A stretch of 64,000 bases of DNA from Euglena gracilis (lineage: Eukaryota; Euglenida; Euglenophyceae; Euglenales). The stretch lies in NCBI GenBank assembly GCA_039621445.1, contig CP154956.1:71732914-71796913 (forward strand), read 5' to 3'. Under the pieces are notes generated by a model. The model worked only from the letters and a program-made list of their open reading frames with translations. It was not told where the DNA came from and did no database searches. Shown here one piece after another: positions 40,259-53,600 of this stretch. Made by a program: the position numbers and the translations under genes. Each line of letters begins with the position of its first letter. Position 1 is the stretch's first letter.

Positions 40259-40615
40259 GGGGGTGGTTTGGGTCACGTAGGGGTCACGGGGGAGGGGGGG
40301 GGTCACGGGGTGGTGCATCCCAGATTGTAAATAGATGGGGGGGAACACCACATTTTCAGTGGCCAAATTAGGAATCACACATTTTTCTATGAAAAACACA
40401 CAATTTAGGAATCCCACACCTGAAATTAGGATTCTGACACCAAATTTGCAAAAGTTATGCCTCAGAATTAGGAATCTACCTAAATATCTCTTCTATATTA
40501 GAAAAGGGGGGGGACGCTGGTTCTGTCCTGAACCCGGCGTCCGGGAACCCGGCGTCCCCCCCTTTTTTTTAAACCGGCGTTTTAGGGACGCCAGGTTCAG
40601 GACAGAACCGGCGTC
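40259..40615. mobile_element. MITE B (right end lost) joined to GC palindromic modules
   Basis: 40259-40500 is MITE B from GGGGGTGGTTTGGGTCACG to about the ATTAGGAATCTACCT phrase. 40505-40615 is a solo GACGC.GGTTCTGTCCTGAA, CCCGGCGTC module pair around AAACCGGCGTTTTAGGGACG. Confidence 0.7.
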
Positions 40616-40619
40616 CCCA

Positions 40620-41060
40620 ACTTTCGGTCAAAGGACCAATCTCCGACCACTAATCTGCAATGTTACGCTACTTTGGATTTAGCCAAATTCCAACGATCGC
40701 GAGCGTATCTCTGGCTGTGTCAATCGTTCAGGTACAAACCCACCCCTCAATCGAAAGCTCTTTTCATCAGACGACTAGTGATCGCCACCAAATTGAGCCA
40801 CGCCGCCTAGTACTCTTATTTCATGTCACTGGGAAATCCTAATTTCACAATTCTTGTATCCCCCAAGACCCCTCAGGTCGTCGATTCGAACAGAAAAATT
40901 GTTTATGTATTCATTCATCATGTTTCTTAAACCAATCAGGACCAAAAATCGGCACAATTTTCGACTCAGATTCTGGCCGATCCGACGATCGCGAGCGTAT
41001 CTCTGGCTGTGTGCAACATTCGGGTGCCTCAGGGCCATTTTTGGGCATTTTTTATGACAT
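40620..41060. repeat. Spacer with duplicated ACGATCGCGAGCGTATCTC phrase
   Basis: ACGATCGCGAGCGTATCTCT, then GGCTGTGT, occurs at 40692 and 40986. CAATCGAAAGCTCTTTTCAT near 40749 matches, inverted, 3395-3420. No gene seen. Confidence 0.5.
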
Positions 41061-41077
41061 TTTTAGGAATGACAAAA

Positions 41078-41187
41078 CGGACGCCGGTTTTGGACAAAAC
41101 CGGCGTCCCTAACCCCGGGTTTTAGGACAGAACCGGCGTCCGGAAAACTTGTGGGGGGCGCCGGTTCTGTCCTGCAACCCGGCGTCA
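41078..41187. repeat. Solo GC palindromic modules
   Basis: GACGCCGGTTTTGGACAAAA, CCGGCGTC and two further units with AGAACCGGCGTCC and GGCGCCGGTTCTGTCCTG. Confidence 0.8.
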
Positions 41188-41671
41188 TGACCCCCCCTAA
41201 ATGATCCCACTTTTGTCCTGGCCAGGACCCCGGCGGGCACTTAGAGGGGAGTCGAAAAACAAAATCTTGAGATCATCCCCCCACCATTTTTGGAGGAATT
41301 CTTGTGAAATTCGTGATCTACACCATTTTTCCATCAAGTCAAAAAATTTTCGGAAATTTTCGAAAAAATTTTCGTGTTTCATGACCGTTATAACTTACAA
41401 AAAATTTTATTCATGTTCCGGCCGGACCCTGGCTGGACCCCGGAGGACCACTTAGGGGCGGTGATGTGGAAGCGCCCTTGCCTCGGGGGGAGGGGGCGCG
41501 ATCCTTGACACATACCAGTTAAAAGTTTTTTCGCATGATTGGGAATACCTTTGGGTCCAACCCAAGACAATATCATCAATGATGGAATTTATTGATTGCA
41601 TCCCAAGGGATGGGAATGGACTCGCCCAATGGCCCAAGTGTGATTAGCCCGGAGAAAATTAAATGAAAGGG

Positions 41672-42165
41672 GGTGTTCTCCCCGTCCCCCCCCCTTGACC
41701 CCCCCCCCCCCCGTGACCCAACCTAAAACCTTTTTCGGCCAATTTTTTCCAGAAAAAATTTGGCAAGTGATGCCCACCTCTACCCCCCCCCTCAAAGTGT
41801 GCCCCCCAAAGCGACCAAAATTTTTGGCAAATTCTGGTTTGCCCCCCTCAAAGTGGCCATTTTCCTTTGGCGCCAAAGGCCAAAATTTGACCCCCCCAGA
41901 GTGTCCCCCCTGCCAGAGTGGCCATTTTGGTGGCCCATGCCTGGAGGGTGGCCACTTTGAGGGGGGGGGTGAAGGTAATTTGATAAAATATTCACGTATA
42001 TTCCTAATTCTGAGGCATTTGTTTTGCAAATTCGGGAATGGTGATTCCTAATTTAGTGTCAAAATCTTAATTTCCTAATCCTAATTTGTGGGGATGCCTA
42101 AATTATGGAAATTCCACCCAAAAATCGCGTTCGGTGATTCCTAATCTGACCACCAGTGTGGTGTT
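41672..42165. mobile_element. MITE B with MITE H nested inside
   Basis: Inverse MITE B from GGGGGTGTTCTCCCCG (41672) to the ACCACCAGTGTGGTGTTC end, interrupted at 41777-41985 by MITE H (TACCCCCCCCCTCAAAGTG to GGGGGTGAAGGTA). MITE H sits at a TA of the B phrase GATGCCTAATTT, so H moved after B. Confidence 0.75.
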
Positions 42166-42900
42166 CCTCCTGTCCCCAAAGAACAGTCTGACGCGATTCT
42201 TTGGAATTTATACTGAACTCATCAAGAAAACTCACTATGAGGAGCTCGAGGAAAACACATTGACCCTTGTGGAAAGATGGTCTTGCGTCAAAACCAATTG
42301 GTGCATAGCCACCACCCAACAGCGGGAATACAGCCACTTGCAAAAGCGACAAAGTGCCAAAACACAAAAATGCACAATCCAATAATCAAATCTACAAAAG
42401 TACACAATTCAATAATGTGCCATTCGCGCCCATCCAATCAAAGTTTGGACATTTTTGTCTCAGGCTGAAGAAATGTGTTTAACGTGCCCCTCTATCCGAC
42501 CCCCCCCTAATAGTCGGGAGAGGGGGGGGGCGACAATTAGGGGGGGGGCACCCATCCTATGGACATGTAGGGTAAATTGTCCCCTAAATGTCACCCCCAA
42601 ATTGTCGCCAGGGGGGGTCTAAACGCTCCCTGGGAGTGGCCCCCCCCTCCATGCAGAGGGGGGTGTCACGTTAATGAAAATTTGCCCCCCCCAAAACGAG
42701 CCGAATGAGCATAGGACAGGGGGCGTAAAAGGCCGGTGACCCTTGGTACATTAGAGTGGCTAGTGGGTCGACTATTCGACCAACTTGCCAGTTTCCCCCA
42801 CCAAATAATCGATCGAATAGTTCACTGTCTATATGTTGACCGACTGGGCAATTGATTAGCCCATGCCCCCCCCCCCCCCCCGTCGTTGAGCCATGTCCTG
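42166..42900. other. Spacer with C/G-run debris
   Basis: Unique-looking to about 42480, then C-run text with CCCCCCTAATAGTCGG and GGCGACAATTAGGGGGG. No supported gene; the plus ORF at 42086-42385 has no motif. Confidence 0.35.
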
Positions 42901-42939
42901 CGACCTAAGACATAGCTCTTGGATCATATCTAACGGTAT

Positions 42940-43260
42940 TTTGGTACCCCCATGCCCTCACCCCCCCCCCCCTATTTGGCTGATGGCCGGGCTCCTTTGG
43001 ACCCCCAATAATACCAATGGGGGTACCATTACCATGCCTCCCCCCGATACTCCCCCCCCTGATAGTGTCCCATACCCTGCCTCGGGACCCGGCCGGCCGG
43101 TCCTAAAGGAATTTTATTGCCCCCCCCCCCCAATAGTGTCCCTTGCCCGCCCTGTGGCTGAGCCGGGTATGGGCAATATTGGGGGGGGGCATGGTAGCAA
43201 ATTAGGCTGACCCCCCGAATTGGTTAATGGACCGTCCTTTGGGACCCCCAATTCGCCTAT
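42940..43260. mobile_element. C/G-run MITEs with TACCATGCC ends
   Basis: 43036-43197 runs from TACCATGCCTCCCCC to GGGGGGGGGCATGGTA. The flanking text (ATTGGC..ATGG..GGGCTCC..TTGGACCCCCAA) resembles 14233-14285. TA on both sides fits a TA duplication. Confidence 0.55.
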
Positions 43261-43269
43261 TGTGACTCC

Positions 43270-43990
43270 ACGGCTTGCCCGATTCTAAGTTCCGATTGGC
43301 CTGTTTGGACTTTTTTTGCCATTTTTTTTGGGCCGCTTTTTGGGCGGCCGTTTTTGGGCCGTTTGGTCAAAAACCATTTTTCAAAGCACCTCCAAAGTGG
43401 TGGCCAATCAAAAGAAATCACTGCGACCAAAAATGGGCATGGCCCCAGATATGGCCCATTTTTAAAGTCAAATGTTCAAGGTTTCAAATACGCCGTTGGG
43501 GGAAAGATGCTGGGGAATCATCGAGGTAACTAAAATCAATCCATGGGACCCTTGCATCAACTCCTATTGGCCCAGGGCCAGCTGCACGCTTGGACCAAAT
43601 GCAGCCCGTTTTAGGCTTTTTTTCGTCCCAAAAATTGAAATTGTAACAAAGTTTCTTCAAAATGGTGACAAATCCTTTTTAAAGCCTCATCTAAAACCGA
43701 GGCATCCGTCAAAATGGGGGGTGAAACCAACTGTATTCAATTTCCCTGTAACTGCCTGCCTCGCCAAGACGGGGAATCAAAGGAAATTTCTCGCAACCTT
43801 TTGATTTCCCCACGACGTCCCGCTTATCCTGAGATGTCTGGAATGAAAGATACACCCCAGATACAACAGATACAACAGATACGCCTAAGATTTACGCCCC
43901 AGAAACAACCATTATTTGGTTGGTCGGTTGGTCGGTTGGTGGAGTGGTGCTAATTGGAGTAATTCTGGAGATTATTATCAATTATCTTGT
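43270..43990. other. Spacer, no supported gene
   Basis: Trp/Phe-rich plus ORFs from T/G-rich repeats, AACAGATACAACAGATAC at 43864-43882 and a GGTTGGTCGGTTGGTCGG run at 43917-43940. The stretch ends at a good acceptor (TTGTTTTTACAG, 43987-43998). Confidence 0.35.
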
Positions 43991-43998
43991 TTTTACAG

Positions 43999-44179
43999 GA
44001 TTATCTCACATTTTGTTATGTCAGACCTGAAACTGCCTGAATCTTTCATGGAACCAGATCCTCCACGGGTATTTGCTGATGTTTGCAGCAAAGCACTTCA
44101 TCTACAGGGATACCTGAAAAGATTATTGAAAATGTGGGGCATTTTCAAGACCTGGGAATTTGAAAACAATTCATCATAG
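43999..44179 (+). CDS. Candidate terminal exon, unrecognised protein
   Basis: Right after the acceptor TTGTTTTTACAG the frame reads IISHFVMSDLKLPESFMEPD, PPRVFADVCSKALHLQGYLK, RLLKMWGIFKTWEFENNSS, then a stop. The composition and length suit a last exon. No upstream partner exon could be fixed and no family is recognised. Confidence 0.4.
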
Positions 44180-47100
44180 ACAAGGCAGGGCCTTGTTTTT
44201 AAACATATTGCTCACAAGCATGTTTCTTTTGTATTTCTCTTGTTTTTATGATGCTAGACACATTAAAAATATGCTTTTCTCAATGTTTTTTTTTATTTCT
44301 TCCCTTTTGAAATTTCATTTCAGGCAAAAACACTAGACGAGAATTGGCCCATGCAAACCCATTCTCATCATTTTGGAACTGTTTCTGAGACATGCTCCAA
44401 GTGGCGTGCGTGTCTTTCTGTGGCATTTGGGGTCCATCTCTGTGACCAAGGTTTCCAAGGTTTTATTTTGCACTTTAGTGTATTTATCGCACCAGCCCAC
44501 CAACCATTTGCTCTGAATTCGTTTTTTCTTGTTCATTGCAACTGGAAAAATTGTTGTTTTTTTTGCCCCACAACCACCTCGGCGGCACATCTCGCACTTA
44601 AGCTTTTTTTGGTCGATGTGCACATTTTCGCAAATTGACCAAAAACCATTTGAAGCACCAGCGTTACAAGGGGTGAGAGCGAGAGACAACACGGTTGGGA
44701 TTTCTCGTTTTTGGCACCGGCTCTCCCAGGAATTACGTGTTTTTTTGCTGTGTTTTTGAGGTCGGAATGCCACGAAAACCCCCAGAGCTGTCCCCCCAGA
44801 GTGAAAAAACATCGACAAAAACACCAAAACCCCGGTACCGCCTCCCCCCATTACCAGTTTGACAACTGCCAGCGCCAGGTGGTGCTCTGGAGGTGGGGGT
44901 AGCAGGTCCACCCCTTTGCTTGCTTTCTGAAGTTTTGCGGCACGTTGTGGAGGTTTTTGAATTTGGTTACGAAAGGAGTGGAAGTGCACATGCCACATAA
45001 ACGATGGACTGTTGGAGTATTCTGCCGCTGGGGGTTGATGGGGGGGATACAGAACACAGGAGGATTGCCACCAGTTTCCTGTTGAATTCGGTGGCAACTT
45101 GTCCATCAATGCCCCGCTGATGTTTAAGGCTCCATGGCACCCACACAACAGCATAAATGACACACGTGTGGACGATGTGCGCATTTGCGCACACCGACCA
45201 CTTTAAAACCGACCAGGAGCCTCCAATTGCAGTGTGTTTGGAGCTGGAAAATGAATGTGACAACACTGTGATATTACCTGCCTTGTATTCCTTTGGTGCT
45301 GGACCCCCCTGTTGAATGCTGCTGGTATCTTTGGGTGGCTGGCGTGCGCAAATGCGCACATCAATCATATGTCAAATGAAGTGTGTCAGTGTATTGCATT
45401 AAATGGCCCCCTGAACAAAGGGATTTTCAAGTCAGCAGGCATGTCCATTTTCAGCCAGGGCACTGTGCCTCATTTTCGGACTAAAATACTGAGGGTGAAG
45501 GGCACTTTTAAACTCCGGTTTTCAGGATAAAACCTGGAAATGTTGTTTTTTTTTTGATATTTCAGTCGCCAAGAAATGGTTTTTCACAGCTTCAATTGCC
45601 GATGCCCAAATTCGGGCCTGCAGGCTGGTCCTTTGGTTCTAGTTAAGTTCTACAAAATGTCTCGCATTTAAGGATTTCCAAACTGCAGTGGTGCCGCACC
45701 TTCTACATGGTACGTGTGTTTCGTTCAACAAGTGGTTGGTGTGCGCAGATGTGCAAACCGTCCAAAAGTTTGTTTTCGCCTTTGCACAAACCAACCATTT
45801 GTACAATTATACAAACACATCAATTTTAGCTGGCACACTCAGCCCTTTTCACAGTTACACAAACGGTTGTTGCGCGCATTTGCACACACCGTCCATTTGT
45901 GCATTTGCCCACACCGACCACCAGTTTCTCACGTGGCCAAGTTTCAGGGTATCGTTTCAGGCTTAGGCACACCTCCTCAAATTGTTCAGTCAATATTCTA
46001 AGTTAAACATGAAACTATGAAACAGCCATTGGAGGGTTCTAAACACACCTGCTGGGTGTTGCGGTGATGCCTGCTATTAAGCACCCTATTTGCCAAAGTC
46101 CCTGCTTTCATCTCCGTGTCCTGGGGCACCACATCACATCCTGCTTACATTTTTGGGTTTTTGGGGTCATTCAGCTTGTCGTTTTTGTAAAAAAAATGTC
46201 GATGTGCGCATTTGCGCACATCGACAAAGAAAACAAGCTTAAGTGCGAGATGCGCCGCCTAAGAACCACTGCGGAACATTTTTTTTTCAACCTGCTGTGC
46301 CACAAAAGAATTTTCTTTGTCCACTGCAATTTAGGGAGTGTGTGTTGCAGCACCATCCAATTTTGCATTGAGGGTTTGTGCAGTGCTGTGCCTCGGCAAG
46401 AAAGATTTTCCTTATGGCCACTGCTGTGCAAAGTCACTGAGATCTGGAAAATGATGATTTTTTTGGGGGACAGGATTTGTCATTGGAAAAGATCCAAAAT
46501 GTGACCTCCCCAAGCAACAGACTTTTTATTTTTTGGGGGGTTTTACCTCCAAGCCATACCTGATTTTAAGGCTGCTTTTTTTTCCCTTCGAGAAGTGAGG
46601 TTTCTCAGAATTTTTTTGGAGGTTTTTAAGAAAAGGATTTAACAGGTTTTTTCAACCATTGTCAACCTTTCTTCCACATGATTTTCTGGTTTTAAGTTTT
46701 CGATTTTTTTTGTTTTCTTTGAAAAAAACTGCACGAGTTTTTTTTGTTAAAGTGGCCAAACTGAATGACTTCAAAATGAGTGATGAAATGGCCTTCCTTG
46801 AAAGCATGATGCATCTAAAGCATTTGAAGCATGCAAAACCATCCAACCATTGTTTTTTTCATAATGACAAAAAAGTTAAGTAAATTTTTTTTAAAGAAAA
46901 AGGGCCCCTGCAGCAGACTGCCGAAATTGCGGAAAAATTGGCCGGAAAAAATCACGGAAAATGTCGGGAGATTTTAACTGAAGCCCTTAAAATGCCCTCT
47001 CCAGTGGTATTCTGACTTCCCCGCAACTCCCCGCCTGGCACGAGATATGGCCACTTAATGCCACAAGAAACAGCATTTTTTTTGCGGTTTCTTGTCCGCT

Positions 47101-47600
47101 CATCTGTGAGCCAGGTTGCTGGGCCACCAGGCTGCTGGCCAGGCCGGGTTTTGTCGATGGGCAGCTGGCAGGGTGTTTTTTAGGGCGTAAATTCTAATAA
47201 GTCTAATGTTTTTTTTTTACGGGTTTTAAAGGCGGTTTTCCAATTTTGAAGTCGGGGGGGCTGTCATTTATGGGGGAATGGGACCAAAAAGACTGGTCTC
47301 ATCGACATTTTTTTGGAACCTGGTGAAGAAAAATGAGTGGGTGGTGGTATGGGACCCCCTCCCCTGGTGTCCCCCACCCTCCCTCCTGAACTGGAGGGAG
47401 GGTCCAGACCCCCTTCTGCCAGGGTCCGGACCAACCCCAGGCACCCAAAGGCTATTCTTTTCTTGTTTTCGACAAATTCTTGCCCAAAAAGTGCTCAAAA
47501 TGACATTTTTGGCTGATTTTTGGGGGTCATTTTTTTCGTCCTTGCACCACGCCGAAATTACACCACTGTTTATGTGGGGTCCTTGCTTTGGGAATGGTGA
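44180..47600. repeat. Repeat-rich stretch with TGCGCATTTGCGCACA palindromes
   Basis: GTGCGCATTTGCGCACA or variants occur near 44618, 45178, 45350, 45740, 45873 and 46204. 44575-44640 and 46195-46265 are inverted copies sharing GGCGGCACATCTCGCACTTA and AGCTT. 46910-47060 is repeat family A text (TTCCCCGCAACTCCCCGCCT). 47330-47580 is a C/G-run element with GGTCCAGACCCCC. No gene supported. Confidence 0.5.
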
Positions 47601-47670
47601 CAGGTTTTCGCCATGTAGCCCACCACTGTGTGCCGATTATGAGAAATTCGAATATGTTCTTTCCCCTCAG

Positions 47671-50600
47671 AGCCCATTCCAGACTCCTGCGGAGGTGCTC
47701 GGACTCTGCCTTGCCTCTGCATGGAACAGGCTGTGGCCAAAACGTTTCGTACCGGACCAAATTGCCACCACGGCCTGCCAGAGATGTCGCTGACCTCTAC
47801 CCTTCGCACAGCCCCGCTATTCCGTGTCAAAGTGCTGCTGATGGCTGAGAAAGAGGGATTGGCCACTGGACAGTTGACTGCATCATATTCAGGTCTTCCC
47901 CAAACGATGATCAGGCACAAGCTCTGGCCTGCCTCCTGCATTCAATCACTTTGTACCATATCTGTCCGCAATTCCAAAAAAAAATTTCCAGCACCCATTT
48001 CCTCATTTATGAAGTAACTGTTTGGCTTCCCCAACTCCCCCCATTCATTCACTACCCCCCTTTGAAATTTCTCTTCACACAGCAAAATCGGCAGTTGTAG
48101 AAAAGGAAGACACTCCCCCCGGAGGTTTCCAGCAATGGGGTCAAAACGCCTCAGTCTCAGCAACTGAGTCTAAGCATCGCCGGTCCTCTCTCATCTTTTA
48201 ACATGTAAGTTTCTCAGGAAGCCTTGTTTTTTTTGAGATCTTTCTCGAAAATTTCGACATTTTTAGAAACTTCTGAAGCCTGATTTGGTAAGATACTGTT
48301 CATTTTCGCATCCAAAATGCCTGTACATTCAACAGTGGACCCCCCCAAAAGGAAGATTCCAAACAGTACTCAGCAAACCATTTTTATATATTTTTTTTCA
48401 CTATTTTCCCTTGCCATTTCGATTTCAAATTATCTATGTATCTGTTCATTTATTTTACTTATTTGTTTATTTATTTATTTAATGTAATTTAATTTCTTGT
48501 TGTTGCTGCTGCTGCTGCTGCTGTTGTTAGAAATACAGTTATTTATTTTATTTTTCCACTGTTTTCTTTTTGCCTTCCACCCATTATTTCAGTTGGTGTA
48601 CGGCAGGTTCTGTTTTTTTTTCCCTCACAGGGATCTGGGGCTGCATCAAGGCAATTTATCAAAACCAAGGGATCAGTGGTTTTTGGCGAGGCTGTCATGT
48701 CGGCTGGTTGCAAACAGGCTTGTCTCATATGACCAACATCCCCATATTCTATGGCTGGATGCCCTTCAAGTTCTTGTCCAAAGCAGGGTGTGAGCAAAAT
48801 CAAAATTACACACTGTTGTGCAATCTTTTTGGCAGTCACACAAATTCGGAAAAAATTACCAACTCACAAAAAAAGTCCAATCCGTGCGTATATATGGCAA
48901 AAAGTGCAGGAATACAAGCAAGGCGGAAATGGTTCAAGCAGCCGGAGTTTCATTTTTATTTCTTTACACAAAAAAGCTCATGGAAACCTTGGAAAATTTT
49001 CAGGACTTTGCAGAATTTTGCTGGATATTGATGGGTTTGTGCAGAATTTTTCTTGAAAGCTAAAAAATGCTTCATACAAAAATGACAATTTTTGTATGAA
49101 TTTTTCTTGAAAGCTAAAAAATGAAACACACCAAAGTGACAATTTTTTGTTGGTATGCACATCATGCATTTGTTTGTGGGGATGCACAACCCAATTTGGT
49201 TGCAGAACTGAATTTTGCCACACAATTTTTGCCAGGACCAGGCACCTACGGCCGACCAGGGCCGACCAGGGCCGACCAGGGCCGACCAGGGCCGACTATG
49301 ATTTTCAGGACCCCCGTAGGTGGGGGTTCCGACCAGGGCCGACCAGGGCCGACCAGGGCCGACCAGGGCCGACTTGCATGTGGTTGGCCGACCGAAGGGG
49401 AATGGATGAAGGAATTCGGCAGCTTTCCCTCTGGAACAAGCACCTCTGATGATGCTGGGCGATGCTGGGTGATGCTGGATTTTTGGAGACAGAGGTGGGG
49501 TTCCGATGCTGGGCGATGCTTTTTTTTGGATGGCTGAAGTGGGGTCCATATTTGGGCCCATACTGCTGGGTACACCCTCCCTCCCCCGCAGACCACTCCA
49601 GCATGCCCTTCATGTCTGCCCATGCCTCTGCCTCTGCTGCCGTGCTGGACCTCTCTGTCCCCCTCCGGGAGGTGTGTGACTCCCCTGGAGCCGAAGGTAT
49701 CGTGCCCCTGCTGCATACCTGCGTACAGACTCCACATTGGTGCTTGCTTCGTACCTGAGTCGACGATGTTCCTCCCTGGCTTGTCTGGCCTTCCCTGACT
49801 GACTCCCTGGAGTGGATGCTTTGGTGGGAGAGGGAGGTTATGGGGGCAATCTTAAGTTGTGGGATAAACGGGCGACTGTAGTTGCGGTTGTAGGCATGTG
49901 CATGATCATGTGCATCCGTGGATGCTTGTAAGGCATGTGAATCCGAGAATGTTTGTGGGGTGCGCATGTGCGCATGTGTAGGGTGCGCATATTGCGCCTT
50001 TGGAAGGATTGGCATCCAACGAGCCGCGAATTTAATACACAAAGTCGCGAGTTGGATGTCGAGGAAGGTTGGTTGGAGGCCAAGAAGCGGGACCCCCGGG
50101 AAGTGTGACCCCCAAAGGCCTTTGCTGACTAGCGTCCTCTCCTTCAGTGGAGGAAGCTGCGTGGTCGGGAGAAGCGCGATTGGCAGTGGTTGCTGCTGCT
50201 GGAGAGGCAGCGGTGGGACCGGCTGGAGGAGCTGGAGCTGCGGGTGCTGGAGGGTGAGGTGGTCGTGTTTGCAGTACCGTTCCAGTGCCCCTGCTGTATT
50301 TGTGTGCCTGAATTTTGGTCTTCGGTTATAGGGCACCATTGGATGGCTCTAGGGTGATGCAGGGCGATGCAGGGCGATGCAGGGCGATGCAGGGCGATGC
50401 GGGGCCCAAAGGGGTGGGTGACCGAAGGTGCCTTGACAATGGAGGCCTTATGGGGCCAGACAATTCAGAAAATCATTGCATCCCTTCACATTTTTTCTGT
50501 GAAGGATACCCCCACCTATGGCCGACTATTTGCCGACCAGGGCCGACCAGGGCCGACCAGGGCCGACCAGGGCCGACCAGGGCCGACCAGGGCCGACCAA

Positions 50601-53600
50601 AAATGGGAAGTGACCATAGGTGCCTGGCCAGGACATGGGATATTACACAAGCGCCCCATAGTGTTAACATCTTGTGTTTACCGCAGTCTCTTTTACAGTT
50701 TATAATGGGAAGCTGTGAAACTGAAGAACAGAAATACCTTGAAAAAAGAAACAATGCGACGTCCACTCAATAACGCGACATATCAGCTGCAAACAGATGT
50801 CTGTCCTGGGATTTGTTGGCTGCTAATCAGGACAAAAGGTCATGCATATCCTCAAGGCGCTTCTTTGAAAGTGAATTATCATGATCATATCATAATATGA
50901 ATGGAATATTATGTATGCAATAGTATGTGTTCAAAAGGTGTTCAAAAATGGTGTTCTTGAGTGTTTTAGGTTCAGAATTTTGGTTAAAATGTTCCAACCC
51001 AGCTGAATTTAGGTTTATTGGCCCCTTCCCACACCCTGTGGGGAGGGGGGTGCCCGCACCTTTCCCAGCCTGCCAGCTGCCCCCTCCCCCAGGTCTTTCT
51101 GAAATCCCTTTCCCATGCTCCTTGTTTGATTTTCCAAAGGGACTGTCCGCTTCGTTTCTGTTCCTGTAGGATCCTGGGGGACCCATACCTTCATGGAGTG
51201 CTGTATGCAATGGTTTGGGATTTTCTGCTGTATCCACTTGAACTGGCTTATCTGTGCATCGCGTCCAACGCCCCAGTCGCAGCGGAGGACCCCTCCACGC
51301 CTGACAACGGCCAAGCTGCAGCCCATTTGCATCTCCCCACTTTTGTGTTTGATATTCATTTATTTTGACTGGTGATGGCTCCTTCATCCTTAGGTGGTCT
51401 TTTTCGCACTTATGCTTTTTATGTTGTTGTTTTTTGCACCATTGCGCAAACAAAGAGGCATTTTTCTGTTTCATTTCTCGTTGCAAAAAGTGAGATTCAC
51501 CCCCTTTTTTGTGCTTTTGGCTGGGGTGCTGCCGGCCAGTTTTTTTTTAGTGACCCCAGGGAGATGCCACCCAAACCCCCTTTTCCAAGGTTTTTTTTTG
51601 GCCGGTGACACGTTTTCAGCGATCGGCAGAGACAATTTTTTTGCAGAATGTTCTGAGAACGACGAAAAACACGCGAAAAACACGAAAAAGAGGCCGAAGG
51701 GCGGTTTCTGGGACCACTTTTCTTTCTTGGTGCCGGCAGCCTCGGAGCGTACCCAAAACCTTGTTGAAAACATTTTTCAACCGACAAAGAAAACCCCGTG
51801 CAATATATTTCTGAAATGGCCTCTTATTGCTTTCCCCTGCATGGACTCTTGGACCAGGAGATGTGGACCAGTGAAGAAAATATATATGGTGCACCAGTTT
51901 GAGAGCTCAACAGGTCCGGCAGGTGGGGAGCGAGTTACAGGTGTCACAGGTCGGAGTGTCAGCGTGGCCGAGTGGTGAGTTCGCCGGTTTCAGTGCTCAC
52001 GACAGGCCAGCGTGGAAGGGCTCTCGGAGTCGGTGTTGGACGACGTGCAGAAGTATCTTTTTCAGGTTTTTCAGAGGAGGGAAGTTGGTCATCCATCTTT
52101 CTCATGAAAAACAAGGGGTACATTGCCGCTGAATGGGATATTTGAAACGGTGGAAGCTCTTGCATAATTGCACAAGGGAGTTGGTGTTCTCAGTTTTTTT
52201 TTTTACCCCAAATATGTTCGTTGCAGGCTGAGTAATCCTCCTCTTGGTTTTCACAGCAAAAGAAGCTGCTCGGATACCCTATCTGTACGCCGGCAGGATC
52301 CGTTGCGGGATACACTGTGTGGATGGGCGTTGAGGCAAAGCACAGTGGGCAGTTATTAAAATGAAACACGAGCCCTTGTTTTATTGATGTGTGGAGTATA
52401 TAAAGTAATGACCGTTTTTCAGCATCTTGTGGACAATGGGAAATGAGAAATTGCGCAATTGCACAAGTGATTGAAATTTGCACTTCTTTTCGAAATTGTG
52501 CAATTAACTTTTTAGTTTTTCTTTGCGCAGTCGCGCGAGTGATGCAGTTGATTTATCCTCTCTGGGACCGTTCCCTGACGTGATCTTTTGCATGTCAGAA
52601 GTGGATGCACGATGGGCGCCATCTGCCACGTTCTCCTGAAATGTATTTTCAACCCATCTTTGCATCAGCTGACTGGACAGGAATGAGGTTTCGATGTCTT
52701 GCAGCCTGACAAAAAAGAGTTTTGCAAACCCTTCGGCGAACACTTCATTTACAATGTTTTGAAATGCTGCACCGAAGAGCACTTGTTCTGGTGTGAAATC
52801 AGACCCTTGGTTGAGAAATACCTCTGTTCAACCCCCCCCCTTTCCAGAGTGTTCTACCTTCCACCTGGGAGCTGATCGACAAATTCACAGCTCCGAAGAG
52901 TATCCACCCGGTAATCACTGATGCCAGAATTGCCGCTTTTTCGGACCGAAATGATGGGATCCGGGGGTGTCTGGAATTCCACCGCCCTTTCATCGCCTAT
53001 TGGATCGTTCTAAGTTGATGCAAATCAAGTGCATACGACCCTTGCCAGAAAAACAACTGAATGAAAGGCTCCATGAACACCCGAAACTCACCGTGAGACC
53101 ACAAAATCCGCGGAGTGACAGACTGTATTTTTTGGAACTGTCCAATGATGTTCTTGCAATTTGAATCTGAACGTTCGAGTCCATTTGTGAGGGCTGTTTT
53201 TTCTCGTGAGGTTCGGCTCGTGTTTGCATTCAAAAACAGGGCCGAAAATGACCCCCAAAAGGCCACAAACTCGGAAGCATTTAGATTGCGCGATTGCGCC
53301 AAGGCAAGTCACTTTTATGAGGTGAGTGCGAAGACGACCACAATCCATAATTAATTTGGGAGAGCCATTGCCAAATTGCCAAAGATGCTATTGGAGGGGG
53401 CAACCAATAGATTGTTGTTTATATTGTAATAAAAATATGCATGTTGAATATGTGTTAATAGTATTTATTTGTAAAACATTTAATACACACATATTATTTA
53501 TGTTCTGGGGGCTCTGGCTTTCCTTTGACACTTTGTCATGATATTTGTATGAATCCGTTTTTCCACCTAACGATGCACCATTGACCATTGCAATTGATGT

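Noticed and set aside
49246-50339. 344-aa minus-strand ORF rich in Gln, Pro, His
   Set aside because: It spans minisatellites at its end and opposes plus-strand blocks with good splice sites; low complexity and no domain.
51958-52046. tRNA-like start GTGGCCGAGTGGTGAG resembling a Ser/Leu tRNA A box
   Set aside because: No T-arm (GGTTCGA-type B box), no acceptor-stem pairing and no proper anticodon arm downstream.
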